NCBI GenBank assembly: GCA_002841495.1
Contig: PGZV01000026.1
Coordinates: forward strand, 1 to 54,187
Reading direction: 5' to 3'
DNA from: Firmicutes bacterium HGW-Firmicutes-2
GTDB lineage: Bacteria; Bacillota; Clostridia; Lachnospirales; Vallitaleaceae
Length of the DNA: 54,187 nt
The translations under genes and the position numbers were made by a program. Positions 17,611 to 26,014 of this stretch are shown in pieces (the first letter of the stretch is position 1; every line of letters begins with the position of its first letter). The notes below the pieces were generated by a model that ran no database searches, was not told the DNA's origin, and saw only the letters and a program-made list of their open reading frames with translations.

Positions 17611-18495
17611 ATGGATAGACATATGAAAACCTTTAAAAGAATCTATATAGAGATCACCAATACATGTAACTTGTCATGCTCCTTTTGTCCACCGTCAGAG
17701 AGAGCACCAAGGACCATGACACCTTCAGAGTTTGAAGCAATCTTACATAAGCTCAAAGGCCATGGTAAGTATATCTACTTGCATATCAAAGGTGAGCCTT
17801 TGCTTCATGATCAGATTGCTTTATTGCTTGAGATGTCCCATAACCATGGGTTTCAAGTGAACCTAACCGCCAACGGTACTTTATTACAGCAGCAAAAAGA
17901 GATTCTCCTTCGTGCCAAAGCCCTAAGACAGGTCAGCATCTCCCTTCAAAGCTTTGAAACAATTGGTAATAATGAGGCTCATCAAGCCTATTTGGAATCG
18001 GTGACGGATTTTGTAGAAGAAGGTCTAAGAACCAGTCCCATAATTTTCGAACTACGATTATGGAATCTGGACCTGAGCCAATTAGGAAGTCCTATGTATG
18101 AGAAGAATCAGAAGGTCTTGCATTATCTCAAGACGGCCTTTGATCTTCAAGAAGAACTTACAGAAGGCTTACCCGAAGGAAAAGGCTTGAAGTTAAAAGA
18201 ACGACTCTATCTTAGTCAAAGTTATGTTTTCAAGTGGCCCGGTCTGGAAGGGAAAATCCTTCACGAGATAGGTACTTGCTATGGTCTAAGACAACAGATC
18301 GGTATATTGGCCAATGGTGATGTGGTACCTTGTTGCCTAGACGCGGAAGGGGCTGTGGTACTTGGTAACATTTTCAGTGAGACCATGGAAGAAATACTGG
18401 ACAAAAAGAGGACAAAGACTATGATTCAAGGTTTTGAAACCGGCCAATTAACAGAAGCCCTATGTCAGCGCTGTGGTTATAGAGAGAGATTTTAA
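17611..18495 (+). CDS. radical SAM protein with SPASM-like C-terminus
   Basis: A 294-residue radical SAM enzyme. The [4Fe-4S] motif CNLSCSFC uses Cys19, Cys23 and Cys26, followed by a GEPLLH-type second strand. The C-terminal part has clustered cysteines (VPCCLD, LCQRCGYRERF) that could bind an auxiliary cluster, as in SPASM proteins that mature peptides or modify enzymes. The substrate cannot be inferred because no precursor peptide is nearby. The start is uncertain: no good ribosome site precedes 17611, and the in-frame ATG at 17623 is equally plausible. A strong terminator follows. Confidence 0.8.
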   Translation: MDRHMKTFKRIYIEITNTCNLSCSFCPPSERAPRTMTPSEFEAILHKLKGHGKYIYLHIKGEPLLHDQIALLLEMSHNHGFQVNLTANGTLLQQQKEILLRAKALRQVSISLQSFETIGNNEAHQAYLESVTDFVEEGLRTSPIIFELRLWNLDLSQLGSPMYEKNQKVLHYLKTAFDLQEELTEGLPEGKGLKLKERLYLSQSYVFKWPGLEGKILHEIGTCYGLRQQIGILANGDVVPCCLDAEGAVVLGNIFSETMEEILDKKRTKTMIQGFETGQLTEALCQRCGYRERF

Positions 18496-18496
18496 A

Positions 18497-18556
18497 AAAA
18501 GTTCACCAGTATGGTAGAGGTCAAAGCAATTGACTTTTCTATACTGGTGAACTTTT
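18497..18556. terminator. bidirectional terminator
   Basis: AAAAGTTCACCAGTAT (18497-18512) pairs perfectly with ATACTGGTGAACTTTT (18541-18556). The loop carries a second small stem GTCAA/TTGAC. A-tract and T-tract flank both sides, so it can end both convergent genes. Confidence 0.85.
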
Positions 18557-18596
18557 ATTATATTATATCTAATTTATTTCTCGTTTATATCAATGT

Positions 18597-19478
18597 TTAT
18601 AATTGTCCGATAATGAGATCAATAACACCAAAGCTCGTATAGATAGGGATATGATAGAGCTGATTGGAAGGGGTCAGAGTGGAATCTTCCAGATAAGACT
18701 GAACATCCAATGTCATCTCAATACCTTCATCCGATAAGTTGACGGTGAAGAGACCGTTGTGGAAGTTAAGGAACTCACCAGCTGCATCAATCGGGTATTC
18801 TTCAATCTTGTCAAACTTTTCATCTGCATAACGTCCTGCCAGTGTTATAAAAGGAAGTTCTTCACCGGATAGACCTGTGAAGATGCGTGCATCACCGGTT
18901 ATGGTTTGTCGAACTAAGTGGGGCAGTTGTATGGTATCTATTTTTTCTACACGGTCAATACGAAGGTCTGCATCGATAAAACGAATCATGTTTTTGAGGA
19001 AAAGTGTCACATAGTCACTGTAGTGCTTGGACAATGTGCTTTCTCCAAAAGCCAGAAAAGCATGGACCACCATTTCAACATTGTTGTGTTTCAGGGCATC
19101 CAGTTGTTCATCGGTCAAACCATGTTCTTTTTTATAATTGTTGATTTCTTTTTCAAAACCTTCTATGGTAATAAGACCGTCATCAATAAGAGCTTGCGCT
19201 AAAAGCAGATGCTCCGACTTTTGTTGCTTGAGTAGAGCATCAAGTTGTACCGATGTGAGGTAGCCTTTTTCAATAGCGAGATCGCCAAAACGTTTGTCCT
19301 TAAGGGCTTGTAGTTCGTGAATCTCATCCACTTGACGGGCATTCATATACCCGGCATTAATCGCCAACATACCCAGCTTCAGACGAATAATTCTTTGGTT
19401 TTCCAGTACTTGACTCAGTTGTTCACCGGTCACGATACCTTTGTTCAATAAGTAATTTCCAAAAAATGCACTAAACAT
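18597..19478 (-). CDS. CheX-like chemotaxis-family protein with GspE-N-like front
   Basis: About 293 residues. Residues 1-120 contain repeated GxLLxxKGxVTxEQLxxxLxxQ motifs, as in the N-terminal domain of type II secretion ATPases. Residues about 135-293 resemble the CheX/CheC phosphatase-like domain (ITGDARIFTGLSGEELPF and a downstream Asn/Gly-rich strand). The gene follows a CheY-like receiver gene by 4 bases on the same strand, so the two probably work together. The start at 19478 is preferred over 19499 because GGGGAGG lies before it and it avoids overlap with the receiver gene. Confidence 0.65.
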   Translation of the reverse strand: MFSAFFGNYLLNKGIVTGEQLSQVLENQRIIRLKLGMLAINAGYMNARQVDEIHELQALKDKRFGDLAIEKGYLTSVQLDALLKQQKSEHLLLAQALIDDGLITIEGFEKEINNYKKEHGLTDEQLDALKHNNVEMVVHAFLAFGESTLSKHYSDYVTLFLKNMIRFIDADLRIDRVEKIDTIQLPHLVRQTITGDARIFTGLSGEELPFITLAGRYADEKFDKIEEYPIDAAGEFLNFHNGLFTVNLSDEGIEMTLDVQSYLEDSTLTPSNQLYHIPIYTSFGVIDLIIGQL

Positions 19479-19482
19479 AAGA

Positions 19483-19845
19483 CTAGGCCTCCCCACCATA
19501 AGTATCTATTAACTGTTTTAATCGGCTTTCTTCACAAGGCTTCTGGATGAAGTCAATAGCGCCTATCTTAAGCGCGGTCTGCAAGTTACTTTTTGTACCG
19601 ACAGAAGAAAGCATCACCACTTTGGCGTTGGCATCTTCAAGGATAATCTCAGCAAGGGACTCCAAACCATCTTTGATTGGCATCATAATATCCATAAAGA
19701 CAAGATCAGGCTTATGCTCTTTATAGGCCAAAACAGCTACATCACCGTTATTCGCCTCAATAATCTCACATTCCTTAACGGCTCTTATAGATTGAATCAG
19801 TTTTTTTCGGACAGTCATACTGTCATCGCATATTAGTATTTTCAT
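19483..19845 (-). CDS. single-domain CheY-like response regulator
   Basis: A 120-residue receiver domain with no output domain. The acidic pair is D7-D8, the phosphorylation site D52 in VFMDIMMP, the switch Ser80/Ser81 and the conserved Lys102 in QKPCEE. It is first in a two-gene unit with the CheX-like gene, so phosphotransfer to it and dephosphorylation by its neighbour is the natural reading. The nearest ribosome-site-like sequence, GGAGGAAA, is about 16 nt from the ATG, unusually far, so translation may be weak. Confidence 0.85.
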   Translation of the reverse strand: MKILICDDSMTVRKKLIQSIRAVKECEIIEANNGDVAVLAYKEHKPDLVFMDIMMPIKDGLESLAEIILEDANAKVVMLSSVGTKSNLQTALKIGAIDFIQKPCEESRLKQLIDTYGGEA

Positions 19846-20049
19846 TTTGTTATCAGAGTTTCCTCCGATAGCTCACCCCTTTCAAATCATTGGTATTGTC
19901 GAGACAAGGTTACCATAAAGCTATTATAACATTAATGTCTAGTATAAAATAGTGGAAAATAATCATAAGTCTCAAAATAATGTTAATAGTAGATGAAGCA
20001 ATCAGAACCAAGGCAGAACGAAGTTTCCAAGAAATCCATGTTAAAAATA

Positions 20050-20078
20050 TTGACAAGTATTTTAGTCAATGATACTAT
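20050..20078 (+). promoter_or_regulatory. promoter of the tRNA-Pro gene
   Basis: A perfect TTGACA at 20050-20055 is followed after 17 bases by TACTAT at 20073-20078, 18 bases ahead of the mature tRNA end. Confidence 0.65.
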
Positions 20079-20096
20079 AAGACAGCAACAGGATTT

Positions 20097-20170
20097 ACAG
20101 GAGTAGCTCAGTTGGCTAGAGTACTAGACTGGGGGTCTAGGGGTCGCGAGTTCGAGTCTCGTCTCTTGTA
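20097..20170 (+). tRNA. tRNA-Pro (anticodon GGG)
   Basis: A 74-base cloverleaf. The acceptor ACAGGAG pairs with CTCTTGT (one G-T pair) with discriminator A. The D arm starts GCTC, the anticodon stem is CTAGA/TCTAG with loop CTGGGGG (GGG at 20131-20133), and the T arm is GCGAG/CTCGT around TTCGAGT. CCA is not encoded. It marks the border between ordinary chromosome and the accessory region. Confidence 0.92.
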
Positions 20171-20191
20171 TTATTGAATGAGTTGCAAGCA

Positions 20192-20223
20192 AAAGGTTCC
20201 ATTCGAAAGAATGGAGCCTTTTT
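20192..20223 (+). terminator. terminator after tRNA-Pro
   Basis: AAAGGTTCCATTC and GAATGGAGCCTTT pair around a GAAA tetraloop with one G-T pair, followed by a T-run. Confidence 0.85.
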
Positions 20224-20673
20224 GTGTTCTTATCTATAACCTTTAGGATAATATAGGTGTCTTTTAAGCAAAAAACACCATCAACTATTGTGTAAAACAC
20301 CAAAAAGTGATAAAATTTATCAATGAGGGCATTAAATAATTGGTGATTGAGGGATTACTTTGGATTTAATAGAATTTTCACACACTCTTTCCCATAAAAC
20401 AAAACAACTGAATAGGAAATTATTATCAAGAAGCGCAAGGATTGAATAAGTGCTTAAGCAACTAAGGAACGCAATGTCAAAGAAGACTACGTACTGTTGT
20501 TTCATCTAGATAGAAATGTATACAAGTGTTATAGATATATGAGAGGAAATCAAGAAGATGATTCTTTCTTCGTTCAACCTAAATGTATATGAAATTGAAA
20601 AATCATAACTGTAGCGTACTGAAGAAAGTCGTTAGCTAAAACAAGATGATTCGACATAGAAGGGAGTAAGTTT
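20224..20673. other. 450-base gap at the left edge of the accessory region
   Basis: No gene is visible. It contains a palindromic element TGATAAA-A-TTTATCA at 20308-20322 and stop-rich AT sequence, possibly gene debris. There is no repeat of the tRNA 3' end and no integrase fragment. The last 20 bases carry the AGGGAG ribosome site of the next gene. Confidence 0.5.
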
Positions 20674-21192
20674 GTGATTACAGAAGAACATATAAAAGAA
20701 GGTCTTAGTAGAGCATATGCCCTTGCTATTGGGCATAACGCTGGTATGAACTGTAGTTTGGGCTTTGAATTCGATTACAAACTTGATGGCTGTTATCGTG
20801 AAGTAGAAACCTTGCCTGATGGAACTAGATCAGATTCTGGTTTTCAGATCGATTTCCAATTGAAGGCATCTAAAAATGTAGAAGTTAGAGATAGAGAAAT
20901 AGTATATGATCTTGATGTTAGGAATTATAATCATTTATCTAAGACAAAGGTAGGTATTCCAAGAATACTTATACTTCTCAAATTACCCGAAAATCCAGAA
21001 GAATGGCTACATGTATGTGAAGAGAATACAATACTACGGAACTGTGCATGGTGGTGTGATTTAAAGGGAATGGCTAACTCTAATAATAGTGAGACTCGAA
21101 GAATTTATATACCAAGGAAACAAATATTAACTCCCGACACTTTAATTCAATTGATGAATAGGGTTTCGGAAGGAGATGATTTAAGTGCTTGA
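20674..21192 (+). CDS. DUF4365-family protein, predicted PD-(D/E)XK-like nuclease fold
   Basis: A 172-residue protein starting at GTG with AGGGAG 7 nt upstream. The block SGFQIDFQLKAS (D60, Q62, K64) matches the (D/E)x(K/Q)-type core strand of DUF4365, a family often found in phage-defence islands. No membrane segment is present. The stop overlaps the GTG start of the following gene by 8 bases, so the pair is translationally coupled and probably forms one system. DNA cleavage is inferred from fold similarity. It is the first gene of the accessory region after the tRNA. Confidence 0.7.
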   Translation: MITEEHIKEGLSRAYALAIGHNAGMNCSLGFEFDYKLDGCYREVETLPDGTRSDSGFQIDFQLKASKNVEVRDREIVYDLDVRNYNHLSKTKVGIPRILILLKLPENPEEWLHVCEENTILRNCAWWCDLKGMANSNNSETRRIYIPRKQILTPDTLIQLMNRVSEGDDLSA

Positions 21193-22300
21193 ATTTATTG
21201 AGAGGATATTACCTGAGAATTTAGAGTTGTATTTGAAAATAACTGGATGGGAGAAGAAACCTCATAAAAATCAGTATTTATATGTTTTTGAGAAGTTTTA
21301 TGAGGAGTATTCTAAATCATACAAGATAGTCTTTCCATCAAATCGTGACTTTGAAGATTTTACAGATAAGATTAGAACTGTTGTGAAAACACTTTCAGTT
21401 CTTAATAGTGAAAGTCAGCAATCAGAAATTCGTAATATACTTAATACCAGTAAGGATATATTAAGTTTGAGAATAATCTCATCCAGTTCAAGGAATGGTA
21501 GTATACCATTGGAGTTAGCATCTCGTTTGGTTATGGGTATTAAGGATCTCATCATATACTCTGTGTGTAATGAAACAAGACCCATCCCAGTGGTTCCTAG
21601 AATGACTAAAGACAGTATAAAGTATGCAAATGAATTCCGTTTTGCTCAGACTCAAAAAGGAAGTTATATCGTCAATATCGAGTCTCAAGATATATTTGAG
21701 GATGGAATTCAATTAGGTATGAATGACATGCATGATTATCCAATGACACGAAAGGCAATTGAGAGAATCCAAAGAGGATTTGAGTTAATTGCCAATGTTA
21801 AAGATGAAAGTAAACTGCAAGACATTTCATATCATTGTGGACTTAATGCGAATATGTGTGATGCAATACTTGAAATTACTGATTATCAGGGGGATATAGA
21901 AATAGAGTCAAAGGTTAATTGGGCAAATTATATGCCTCAATCAAAAGAGATACCAGATACAATTTCTTTGAAGTCTATTGATTTTGCAGTTATGAAAAGA
22001 CTATCTGATTTTTATCGCAATGAAGAAAATTATGTTGAAGTGGATATTGTAGGTTACGTTAGTACTTTGCACAAAAAGTGGGTAGATTACAAGGAGAAGA
22101 GAGCGAAAGATCGTGTAGTAACAATTATTTGGATAGTTGAAGGTGACATTCACTATGTAAAAACTCAATTAACAGAAGATGACTACAAGGTCGCTTGTGA
22201 TGCACATCGAGATTCTAGACCGATTGAAATATCGGGGACGCTTGACAAGAGCAGAAATAGATGGTTTTTAGAGAATCCCCAAGGATTCAGAATACATTAA
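21185..22300 (+). CDS. uncharacterised partner of the DUF4365 protein
   Basis: A 371-residue protein starting at GTG, coupled to the DUF4365 gene by an 8-base overlap; GGAGATG precedes the start. The first 250 residues are helical with no recognised motif. The last 85 residues (from VDIVGYVSTLHK to the end) alternate short strands with KTQLTEDDYKVACDAH and a final RWFLENPQGF, which looks like a small beta-barrel/OB-type binding domain; that is inference. Together with its neighbour it forms a compact two-gene module. I cannot assign a named defence system. Confidence 0.6.
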   Translation: MLEFIERILPENLELYLKITGWEKKPHKNQYLYVFEKFYEEYSKSYKIVFPSNRDFEDFTDKIRTVVKTLSVLNSESQQSEIRNILNTSKDILSLRIISSSSRNGSIPLELASRLVMGIKDLIIYSVCNETRPIPVVPRMTKDSIKYANEFRFAQTQKGSYIVNIESQDIFEDGIQLGMNDMHDYPMTRKAIERIQRGFELIANVKDESKLQDISYHCGLNANMCDAILEITDYQGDIEIESKVNWANYMPQSKEIPDTISLKSIDFAVMKRLSDFYRNEENYVEVDIVGYVSTLHKKWVDYKEKRAKDRVVTIIWIVEGDIHYVKTQLTEDDYKVACDAHRDSRPIEISGTLDKSRNRWFLENPQGFRIH

Positions 22301-22391
22301 AGGGTCATCATCTAACTTAGGCTAACAGCATATTGTCGTCAACACACAGATGTTAGGAAACATTTATACTAATATTATTAGGAGGAAAGTT

Positions 22392-23687
22392 ATGATAAAC
22401 AAACTTAAGATAACAAAATTATTTGGAAGGTTCGATTACGATTTGATATTAGAAGATAAGCAAATTGTAATCTTAACAGGTCCTAATGGGTATGGAAAAT
22501 CAACAATTTTAAGAATAATTCAAGTAATTATGAACAAAAAAATGTCAGTAATTGGTAAACTCAAATTTTTTGTGCAGTTAGATTTCGAAATAATCGAAGC
22601 AGTATTAAGTGGTAATTCTAGTACGTGGAAGATACAAAAATTTGAAGATTCACTTGCTATTAATGAGATTAAACTACCTTTAGATATTTTTGATGAGGTA
22701 TTCATGAGAACCCCAAGTAGATTGATGAAGAAATATAATGAAGAATTTATTTACGATACTGCAATTAGTAATAATTATAGAGAGCTAATTTTTTCACAGG
22801 AACACTTCAGGCCATTTGACACTAATCATGATGATTTTCTTCTGGGTAATGCACCTAGAACTGTGAGGAAAAATCTTGAACGTATAAAACAAATATTGAA
22901 TGAAGCAACTGGTCCGGTTTACTTTATTAAAGAACAACGTCTTCTGAAACCTAAAAGATTTAAGAAAGGAGAAGATGAAGTTGTAAACGTGATTGAAGAT
23001 TTACCTAATAGTTTCAAAGAATTAATTAATGACATATCATCCAATTATTCTGCTATTGCAAATGATTTAGATAGTTCTTATCCGAATAGACTTTTTAATA
23101 CGGACAAAGGAATTAATAAAAGCGAATACGAAACAAAAATGGAAGAGATGTTTCAAAAATTTGAAAAACTACGTAAATATAATATATCTGACATGAATCA
23201 GTCTGAAAATGTTGTGTATAAGGAAGAGCATTCAAAAGCATTGAAAATATATTTTGAGGATTTTGACAAGAAGTATGAAGTATATGAGGACTTTATAACA
23301 AAATTAGATTTATTTACAGATATTGTTAATAGTCGTTTATTGTTTAAGCAAGTAAAATTAAATAGAGAGAATGGCATTCTTATTGTAGATGAAAATGGGA
23401 CTAATAAGGATATGCGCTTAGCTTCACTCTCATCAGGTGAAAAACAAGTAATAATTCTATTTTATCAGTTGATATTTGAATCAGATTCAGAAATACTTCT
23501 GTTAATTGATGAACCTGAGATATCCTTACACATTATGTGGCAAAAGCAATTTATGGGGGATATGCTAAAAGTAGCAGAATATAAAAATCAAAAAGTGATA
23601 ATTGCAACACATTCGCCACAAATATTGAATAACCATTGGGAATTTCAAATAGATTTGGGGGAGTTATATAATGCACAATTCAATTAG
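22392..23687 (+). CDS. PARIS-like AriA: AAA/ABC-type ATPase
   Basis: A 431-residue ATPase. Walker A GPNGYGKST is at residues 30-38, with an ABC-type signature SLSSGEKQ, a Walker B/D-loop LLLIDEPEISLH, and a His switch in ATHSPQI near the C-terminus. This is the AAA_15/RecF-like class. The next gene encodes a DUF4435 protein and overlaps by 17 bases, the gene pair that defines PARIS (AriA+AriB), in which the ATPase senses a phage anti-restriction protein and releases the AriB nuclease. The start at 22392 has AGGAGG ahead of it; 22350 lacks one. Other ATPase+TOPRIM pairs look similar, so the PARIS name is probable, not certain. Confidence 0.72.
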   Translation: MINKLKITKLFGRFDYDLILEDKQIVILTGPNGYGKSTILRIIQVIMNKKMSVIGKLKFFVQLDFEIIEAVLSGNSSTWKIQKFEDSLAINEIKLPLDIFDEVFMRTPSRLMKKYNEEFIYDTAISNNYRELIFSQEHFRPFDTNHDDFLLGNAPRTVRKNLERIKQILNEATGPVYFIKEQRLLKPKRFKKGEDEVVNVIEDLPNSFKELINDISSNYSAIANDLDSSYPNRLFNTDKGINKSEYETKMEEMFQKFEKLRKYNISDMNQSENVVYKEEHSKALKIYFEDFDKKYEVYEDFITKLDLFTDIVNSRLLFKQVKLNRENGILIVDENGTNKDMRLASLSSGEKQVIILFYQLIFESDSEILLLIDEPEISLHIMWQKQFMGDMLKVAEYKNQKVIIATHSPQILNNHWEFQIDLGELYNAQFN

Positions 23688-24513
23688 AGAAAATTTGACT
23701 AAAGAAGATATTATTTCGGAGATAAAACTATGTATGAGTGGCGATGTCTATAAAAAAAATGTATATGTCCTTCTTGAAGGTAGTGATGATATTAAATTCA
23801 TTAAAAGATTTGTGTCTGACAATGTCTATCTTTTTGAGTCATATTCTGGAAGAGATGGAGTATTTAAAATAATTGAGGATTATTTCTATGGAAATAATCA
23901 TGTTATAGCAATAGTTGATCGAGATTATATATCTGACAACTCAGTTCCTTCGATTTTTTATTATGACTATAATTCATTAGAAATAATGATGGCTAATAAT
24001 GATATGGTTTTTGAGTCGATTTATGCTGAATTCTATCTTGGAAGTAAAAGTGTATATGAGTTAAAAACATATATCATTAGTCAACTGGTAGGTCTTGGTA
24101 TATATCGAAAAATAAATGCTATGTATTGCAAGGGGATTAATTTTGAAGGGTTGGCTTTTGGGAAAATAGATACCAATCAAAGAGGTATATGTAATTACCT
24201 TATATATAAAGAGCTTGATAAATTAAATGCATACAAGTTAGATACAAAAGTTGATATAAAAGAAATTTTGAACGAAGTTGCATGCTGGCAAGGAGATTAT
24301 GATAGTAATTTATTTATTTTAAGAGGTCATGATTTTACTAGATATTTGGCATATTTGTGTACTCATAAAAAAGGCAAAAGTTATGGAAGCGATATTATTG
24401 AAAAAACTATGAGGTGTACATTTAGAAGAGAGCATTTTGAAGAAACAGAGATTGCACAAACACTATTTAGATATCAACAAGAGAAAGCATTAAGTATTTT
24501 AGCTGCCGTATAA
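23671..24513 (+). CDS. PARIS-like AriB: DUF4435 TOPRIM-type effector
   Basis: A 280-residue DUF4435 protein. The TOPRIM-like acidic residues are visible as E36 in VYVLLEGSDD and D83/D85 in AIVDRDYISD. In characterised PARIS systems this protein is the toxic nuclease, reported to cleave tRNA, held inactive on the ATPase until infection. It begins 17 bases before the end of the ATPase gene, so the two are coupled. The stop codon is followed after 5 bases by an attC-like inverted repeat, as if the operon were one cassette. Confidence 0.72.
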   Translation: MHNSIRENLTKEDIISEIKLCMSGDVYKKNVYVLLEGSDDIKFIKRFVSDNVYLFESYSGRDGVFKIIEDYFYGNNHVIAIVDRDYISDNSVPSIFYYDYNSLEIMMANNDMVFESIYAEFYLGSKSVYELKTYIISQLVGLGIYRKINAMYCKGINFEGLAFGKIDTNQRGICNYLIYKELDKLNAYKLDTKVDIKEILNEVACWQGDYDSNLFILRGHDFTRYLAYLCTHKKGKSYGSDIIEKTMRCTFRREHFEETEIAQTLFRYQQEKALSILAAV

Positions 24514-24518
24514 ACGTT

Positions 24519-24632
24519 GCCTAGCACGCGATCCGCGACACTCAGTTCACTAACCGAGGCGGGTCTGCATTAGCAGTCGTAAGCATGAGCGGACCCTGTA
24601 GCTCACTGGCATTGCAATCGCAACCGTTAGGC
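24519..24632. repeat. attC-like site 1
   Basis: Outer arms GCCTAGC (24519-24525) and GTTAGGC (24626-24632), inner arms GCGAT (24528-24532) and ATCGC (24617-24621), and a central hairpin GGGTCTGC/GCGGACCC. The order R'', L'', centre, L', R' is that of integron attC sites, and R' fits the consensus GTTRRRY. The central part (CACTCAGTTC, CGAGGC, TTAGCA, GCATGAGC) recurs in the site at 28537. Confidence 0.6.
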
Positions 24633-24689
24633 GAAAGAATCAGTTGGTTTTTTTAAAGTTTTAAGGTCCAAGCATGCAAATTTTTAAGC

Positions 24690-25788
24690 GATTTGGGAGT
24701 CGATAATATTATTAAAGGTCTAATTGAATATAATTAGGGTCAAATACCTTTCGTAATTGAAGATTTTCAGCCAATCCTATTTTCAGAGAAAGAATTAGTC
24801 TCTAAATTTACCAAAGAACATATTTGCAAAAGTAATTATATATTGATGGGTAAGTATTTTGCTCTTGGAAACCAACCTTCCAATATTACTCTTTAAGTTG
24901 AACGATCAATGGGAGAAACATGCTATCTAAAATGCTATGTATATAGTAAATAGATTTGGGACAGATAAGAAGATTAACAAGATCAGATTTAAATCAAGAG
25001 TTTTGGATAGTATATTTCGATATAAATATCATTATATTGATCTAGCAAGAGAAGGGGTAAATCTTTCAGAGGAGGAAACTGAAATATACAAAATACCTTT
25101 TAGTATTTGTGGTCGAACTTATGATTTGAGATACTACATTGGACATAATAAACGTATAGGTCTATTCAATAGCTATAAAATACGTGGAAAAGCGTCAATA
25201 CATTTAAAAACTGCGGAAATAGAAGCATGCTATAGAATAACTCTTCTACTAGAGAGATTTTCACAATTCTAACGTCTACCTCAAATATCTCATTCGAACA
25301 AATAAAATTATACGAAAATGATACTCCAGCTGCAGAGTTCTATTGTAAGAGTATAACGAATACTAGTGAAATAGATAATGATTTTATGTTTTACGAGTTC
25401 CCAGTCATGAAATACTCCTCAAGAATACTGAATACCTAGCAATCGATTTAGAGTCTAAGATTACAAGTAATATACCATTAGGGCATATTACTGATTATGA
25501 CAACATGCATTCCCCAAAACGATTTATAGATGAAATTACTTCGTTTGAATATTTGTTTGAGAAGTTAGTGCCAGATAAAGCAAGGAGTAAAAAATACCCA
25601 TTAAGAGAAGAACTAAAGTATATGTTTGATGCATTCTCGGAAGTATTAAGTGGTACCAATACAAACTCTGATAAAATATCAAAATGTATCAAGGAATTGA
25701 GAATGAATATTGTGCATGGATATGCTTATTACTATGACTTCACTGACAACAGTATAGAACAATATTATACAATGAAAATCGCTAGTTA
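24690..25788 (+). pseudogene. degraded HEPN (ApeA-like) defence gene
   Basis: Pieces of one protein are readable across several frames. A front piece (IPFVIEDFQPILFSEKEL, then KYFALGNQPS) is cut by stops. A 111-codon piece at 24937-25272 follows, then a short piece (NISFEQIKLYENDTPAAEF) in another frame, then the C-terminal 94 codons at 25505-25789. The last part reads RFIDEITSFEYLFEKLVP and ends with RMNIVH in the Rx4H spacing of HEPN ribonucleases. The layout recalls ApeA-type abortive-infection proteins. At least three frameshifts and several stops make it a dead gene. Confidence 0.5.
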
Positions 25789-26014
25789 ATACAAAGAATG
25801 AGTCTAAAAATAATAGGCTTTAATGATTCGGAAAGTATATAATACCATTTTAGTATAAGGTGTATTCCGTGACGATGAAAACAGTGGTAAGCGCCATTGA
25901 TTCCTACGCCAAACACTCAGTTGCCATCATGCACAAGAACAAAGAAGATGTATACGACAGCGACTGCGGGAAAGTTAGGCAATATATTAACTAGTGTTGT
26001 GAGGAGAAAGGAAA

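Noticed and set aside
20192-20223. Inverted repeat next to the tRNA as a possible attachment site or attC
   Set aside because: GAAA loop, T-run and position make it a standard terminator.
25870-25992. A 39-codon ORF (MKTVVSAIDSYAKHSVAIMH) with higher GC, resembling the start of an IS110-type transposase and followed by GTTAGGC
   Set aside because: Too short to assign, no catalytic residues and no second half. It could equally be an attC-like site read by chance, so I list neither a gene nor a mobile element.
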